Source: CAYVUI01 sp964454745
Lineage (GTDB): Bacteria; Planctomycetota; Phycisphaerae; Sedimentisphaerales; Anaerohalosphaeraceae
Assembly: GCA_964454745.1 (NCBI GenBank)
Contig: CAYVUI010000142.1
Span: forward strand, 1-9,424
Direction: 5' to 3'
Length of the DNA stretch: 9,424 nt
How positions within the stretch are numbered: the stretch's first letter is position 1; each line of letters begins with the position of its first letter. This document shows positions 6,797-9,424 of this stretch, piece by piece. The position numbers and the translations under genes were made by a program. A model generated the notes under the pieces. It was not told where the DNA came from and made no database searches. It saw only the letters and a program-made list of their open reading frames with translations.

Positions 6797-9013
6797 TTAC
6801 TGTCCTAGATACCACCGATAGCCGAACTCCGCGAAGTCCCTGATATCCACGATACAGTCCTGGTTGTAGTCCCAGATGGAAGAAGGATTGTCACAGTTGG
6901 CCTGGGTGTCAACTAAAACGATGGAATCAAAATCGATGCTGCCGGCTCCTTTGCCGGTCGTGTCATCTCCGACAACGCCAAAGAAAAATCCGACGACATC
7001 GTTGACATCTGCAATCGATGCTGCACCATTGAGATAATCCATGTCCGTCTCGAGATCGATGACCCAGGTGTCCCAGCCGATCGGACTGTAGGAAGAGCCG
7101 TCAGCTTCCAGAATTACATTGGTCTGAGCCTGGATGTTCGTCTCAAGAATGCTGCCGTTGTAGAGCTTCATATAGAACTGTCGCTCCTGGCTGTTGCCGG
7201 GCTGCCGGTTCACATTGACATGGATTTCATCATACTGGCTGAAATCTACCGGAGCGGCAAGCACCTTGTGAAACTCCACCCAGGACTCCGTATCGACCAC
7301 ATTCGTGTTGTCGTAGGCCCATCGCAAGGCCCGGTTGCCTTCAAAGGCAAGCAGCGGATCCGTCAGCAGTGAGACCGTGCAACCGGCACCGCGAATGGCA
7401 TACGAACCGGAAGAGCATGCCCAGAAGTTGAGGATATCCTGCTCGGTAGTATAGCTTTCAAAATCATCCAGCACGATATCCGGCAGGAGCTGTTCACTTC
7501 GTGCATCGTCAAGCCAGGCTGCGGCCAGGTCGGAGACATTACTGCCGGTCGGCTCAATAAACGAACCGGGTGGGTACACCGCGACATTGTCGATGCGCGC
7601 GGTACCGGTCGATGTACCATTGTAGCCAACGGTAATGAAGACGTCGATCAGGAACGTATCTGCCGGAGCGACGATGCCGTCTTTTTTGTAGGTTCGCCAC
7701 TGCCCGTTCGTGGGGGCCAGGGGGATGCTGTCTTGTCCAAGGAAGCCGCTGGCGTTGTCATAGAACCGCACAAACGCATACGAGTCTCCTCCGTCCGTGA
7801 AACCGGCAAGCGTCTTATAATCCAGGTGCAGTGAAATCACGTCCCCTTCGCCGACCGGCGGGGTGCCTCCGACAACATTGCCCGAACCGGGCACTACCAT
7901 TTCCAGGCATTGTGTGCCATAGCCGGAACTGTCGGTGTTAACAATATTCACGCTGCCGCTCCACCAGAACCATCCGGGTACATCACCGAGCAATGCCGTC
8001 TCAAAATCTCCGTAGTCCTCGTACATATTGCTGCGAGTATCCAGAACCTTGCGGCGGAAAACCCCGATTTCATCAATTTTTGCAGCCGGTGTGACGATGT
8101 AGGCGAAGATATCCGCGGTCTCCACATCCTCAGGCAGTTCATCGACAACCATGGAGTAATTCGACCAGGTATCATTGGTTTCAACGAGGTTCAATGTGCT
8201 TTCACCGAGAAAGCTCCCGCCGCCGTAAAAGCGGATTTTAAGCACTGAGCCGATATCATCAACCCCGGCCGGTGTTTTAAAATCAGCAGAAACCAGCAAA
8301 ATATCATTGGGGTCCAAATTCACGACATTATGAATCAATTGTCCCGGATTGGCAGTCGCTCGGAAAACATGTGTCCCCGGGCCGCTGGTGTCGTTGGAAT
8401 CGATCACAATATTTTGAACAAACGCCTGGTTCCATCCGGAAAAATCACCGAATTCCGCATCCCCGTTCTGGACCATATTCTGCCCCAGGGCAAAATAAAG
8501 TTCCGGGTATACCGCGATATTGTCCACTCGGCCGATTCCATTTGCCTGGATGCTGATATAAATATCCGCAAAGCGTGCCTCAGCAGGGGTAACCAGTTCG
8601 AGTTCGTAATCAACCCATGTATCATTTGTTGTGCCCATCAGGATCGTATCCTGCATGCCCAGGGGAGCCAGGAATTCATCATAATAGCGAATTACTGCGA
8701 AAGAGGCTGCGTCATTGGCATCCGCAACCGTTTTGTAAGACAGGGAAAAGAGGTAGCCGGCATCTCCCTGAACCGAGAATGTCGGGCGAGAAAGATCTCG
8801 TGTGCCTGAGGCTGTACTCTCAAAGCAATACACTCCATCGGCGCTGTCCGCACCGGTTACAGCTACATTTTGAGTGAACTGCCAGTCCCATTGGCCCAGC
8901 CAACCCTGTTCGGCTCCGCCGTTGGGAACCCGGTTATGCTGCATATCGTAAGCGCCGGCCACACACATCGCAGCGAACCAGAGAACAATAAAAATTATTA
9001 AACCGTATTTCAT
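6797..9013 (-). CDS. Secreted multi-module binding protein with split or degenerate dockerin-like repeats
   Basis: This is a 738-residue exported protein with no catalytic domain that I recognise, probably a polysaccharide-binding or surface protein. Layout: signal peptide about 1-20; three galactose-binding-like modules at about 24-169 (NGGAE to GRVDNIAVYP), 178-321 (NGDAE to AKIDEIGVF) and 332-480 (to ARIDNVAVYP); a short VSDLAAAWLDD at 492-502 that resembles the helix half of a dockerin repeat without its calcium loop; a fourth beta-sandwich module about 512-702, opening DDFESY; and one dockerin-like repeat at the end (DYNQDCIVDIRD...YRW, 715-734). The start at 9013 is taken because AGGAGA lies eight bases upstream and the hydrophobic leader begins there. 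The ATG at 9145 would add 44 residues not typical of a signal peptide. A likely promoter lies at 9111-9140. Confidence 0.85.
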   Translation of the reverse strand: MKYGLIIFIVLWFAAMCVAGAYDMQHNRVPNGGAEQGWLGQWDWQFTQNVAVTGADSADGVYCFESTASGTRDLSRPTFSVQGDAGYLFSLSYKTVADANDAASFAVIRYYDEFLAPLGMQDTILMGTTNDTWVDYELELVTPAEARFADIYISIQANGIGRVDNIAVYPELYFALGQNMVQNGDAEFGDFSGWNQAFVQNIVIDSNDTSGPGTHVFRATANPGQLIHNVVNLDPNDILLVSADFKTPAGVDDIGSVLKIRFYGGGSFLGESTLNLVETNDTWSNYSMVVDELPEDVETADIFAYIVTPAAKIDEIGVFRRKVLDTRSNMYEDYGDFETALLGDVPGWFWWSGSVNIVNTDSSGYGTQCLEMVVPGSGNVVGGTPPVGEGDVISLHLDYKTLAGFTDGGDSYAFVRFYDNASGFLGQDSIPLAPTNGQWRTYKKDGIVAPADTFLIDVFITVGYNGTSTGTARIDNVAVYPPGSFIEPTGSNVSDLAAAWLDDARSEQLLPDIVLDDFESYTTEQDILNFWACSSGSYAIRGAGCTVSLLTDPLLAFEGNRALRWAYDNTNVVDTESWVEFHKVLAAPVDFSQYDEIHVNVNRQPGNSQERQFYMKLYNGSILETNIQAQTNVILEADGSSYSPIGWDTWVIDLETDMDYLNGAASIADVNDVVGFFFGVVGDDTTGKGAGSIDFDSIVLVDTQANCDNPSSIWDYNQDCIVDIRDFAEFGYRWYLGQ
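7574..8020 (-). repeat. Third binding module, paralogous to the PEP-CTERM protein's module
   Basis: This segment encodes residues 332-480 of the 738-residue protein. Its end (7583-7678) aligns without gaps to 9265-9360 in the upstream partial gene. I count 24 differences in 96 bases by hand, while the encoded stretch from APADTF to ARIDNV differs at only a few residues. This marks a gene or domain duplication followed by mostly silent change. Confidence 0.75.
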
Positions 9014-9021
9014 TTGTACTG

Positions 9022-9027
9022 TCTCCT
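9022..9027 (-). promoter_or_regulatory. Strong Shine-Dalgarno of the 738-residue gene
   Basis: AGGAGA on the minus strand lies eight bases before the ATG at 9013. It decides this start against the in-frame ATG codons at 9049 and 9145, which have no comparable site. Confidence 0.85.
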
Positions 9028-9034
9028 CATGTCT

Positions 9035-9074
9035 GAATCCGTTCCCCATGATCCGGTTCACGAGGAACGGATTC
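9035..9074 (-). promoter_or_regulatory. Inverted repeat / leader hairpin upstream of the 738-residue gene
   Basis: The perfect 11-bp arms are GAATCCGTTCC (9035-9045) and GGAACGGATTC (9064-9074), with an 18-base loop. If transcription starts near the predicted promoter, the stem lies in the 5' leader and ends seven bases before the Shine-Dalgarno sequence. It may be an RNA element that affects translation or decay, or a DNA operator. No U-run follows, so it is unlikely to be a simple terminator. I recognise no known riboswitch. Confidence 0.5.
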
Positions 9075-9110
9075 GTTACTATCTGACTTAGGCCCGGTCG
9101 GGACGAACAA

Positions 9111-9140
9111 ATTATGTTGGCAAACTCTGCCATGTTACAA
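9111..9140 (-). promoter_or_regulatory. Predicted sigma70-like promoter with an operator-like repeat
   Basis: Reading leftwards, TTGTAA (9135-9140) and CATAAT (9111-9116) are separated by 18 bp, matching 4 of 6 and 5 of 6 consensus bases. The spacer contains the inverted repeat TGGCA-N5-TGCCA (9118-9132), a usual place for a repressor site. This would drive the 738-residue gene and perhaps the three genes after it. Planctomycete promoters are poorly defined, so this is a prediction only. Confidence 0.4.
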
Positions 9141-9189
9141 TTCATCCCGGAAACATCCGGACCGCTGTTTTATCTGTTTGAAAGATCGC

Positions 9190-9424
9190 TCAACGACGAC
9201 GGCGAACCAGAGCAACGGCTCCAAGCGCAAGCAAACTCAGGCTTGTCGGCTCCGGAGTGACGATGACGTTGTCAATTCTCGCCGTCCCGGTCGAAGCGCC
9301 GTTGTAACCGACGGTAATAAATACATCGATGAGAAATGTCTCTGCCGGTGCGATGTAACCGCCTAAGTTAAATGGTAACCGTTCACAGGTATTTTGATAG
9401 TATTGAGCGACGCACTCAAAGCCA
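9190..9424 (-). CDS. PEP-CTERM protein, C-terminal fragment (cut by window edge)
   Basis: Only the last 77 residues and the TGA stop are in the window; the start is beyond the right edge. The visible part ends a galactose-binding-like module (APAETFLIDVFITVGYNG, then ARIDNV). It is followed directly by VTPEPTSLS, a hydrophobic stretch LLALGAVALV and RRRR. This is the complete PEP-CTERM sorting signal: Pro-Glu-Pro, a transmembrane helix and an arginine cluster. In known systems this tail is recognised by an exosortase, and the protein is delivered to the surface or extracellular matrix. No exosortase is in this window. The module is very close to the third module of the next gene. The 176-bp gap after it holds a promoter-like sequence, so it may be a separate transcript. 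Confidence 0.82.
   Translation of the reverse strand, partial: GFECVAQYYQNTCERLPFNLGGYIAPAETFLIDVFITVGYNGASTGTARIDNVIVTPEPTSLSLLALGAVALVRRRR

Noticed and set aside
8330..8809. Plus-strand frame of 159 codons
   Set aside because: It is opposite the first two binding modules of the 738-residue protein, which explain the sequence far better.
8954..9013. Lipoprotein signal in the 738-residue protein (Cys near the end of the leader)
   Set aside because: The residues before the cysteine are A-A-M, not a lipobox, and VAG-A gives a better signal peptidase I site.
9146..9161. Hairpin CCGGA-N4-TCCGG after the PEP-CTERM gene as its terminator
   Set aside because: The stem is only five to six pairs and no U-run follows on the minus strand.
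1..9424. CRISPR array, tRNA, rRNA, transposase or integrase
   Set aside because: No regular repeat-spacer pattern, cloverleaf, rRNA-like block or DDE/tyrosine recombinase reading was seen on either strand.

Overview
The window looks like an accessory carbohydrate locus from a Planctomycetota bacterium, most likely class Phycisphaerae (Sedimentisphaerales-like). The evidence is protein style. Short dockerin-like repeats end in 'DLTGDCDV..EDL....W L' and 'DFNNDNDVD..DF..LADSWL'. Galactose-binding-like modules end in 'ARIDNV'. There is an H-X9-DG-type pseudopilin, and a PEP-CTERM tail ending in RRRR. This is family-level recognition by eye, with no database search.

All five supported genes lie on the minus strand and read right to left. 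In transcription order they are: (1) the 3' end of a PEP-CTERM protein, cut by the right edge (9190-9424); (2) a secreted 738-residue protein made of binding modules with no recognised catalytic domain (6797-9013); (3) a pseudopilin-like protein with a prepilin N-terminus (5795-6712); (4) a 1040-residue secreted protein with a divergent GxGYxYP domain (2630-5752); (5) a 756-residue secreted protein with a canonical GxGYxYP domain and a C-terminal dockerin-like pair (337-2607). Gaps between genes 2 to 5 are 84, 42 and 22 bp, so one transcript is plausible. Two starts were moved inward from the longest reading frame, because good Shine-Dalgarno sequences and signal peptides begin there.

Upstream of gene 2, the 176-bp gap holds a plausible sigma70-like promoter with an inverted repeat in its spacer. 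An 11-bp perfect inverted repeat also lies in the presumed 5' leader. The hairpin between genes 2 and 3 has no U-tract. The left 336 bp carry no convincing gene. They are AT-rich and hold a perfect TGTGA-N6-TCACA palindrome (CRP/FNR-family type) and a cluster of ATACAAA(C/T)G motifs, so they may be the control region of a gene beyond the left edge.

Working model (inference): the genes encode an exported set for binding and perhaps cutting a polysaccharide. One related beta-sandwich module recurs six times over four proteins. Two paralogous GxGYxYP proteins would be the putative hydrolases, a family called putative glycoside hydrolases but, as far as I know, with little biochemistry behind it. 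The most unusual points are a dockerin-like pair that appears nested inside an Fn3-like domain, and the loss of both GxGYxYP signature motifs in one of two adjacent paralogs.
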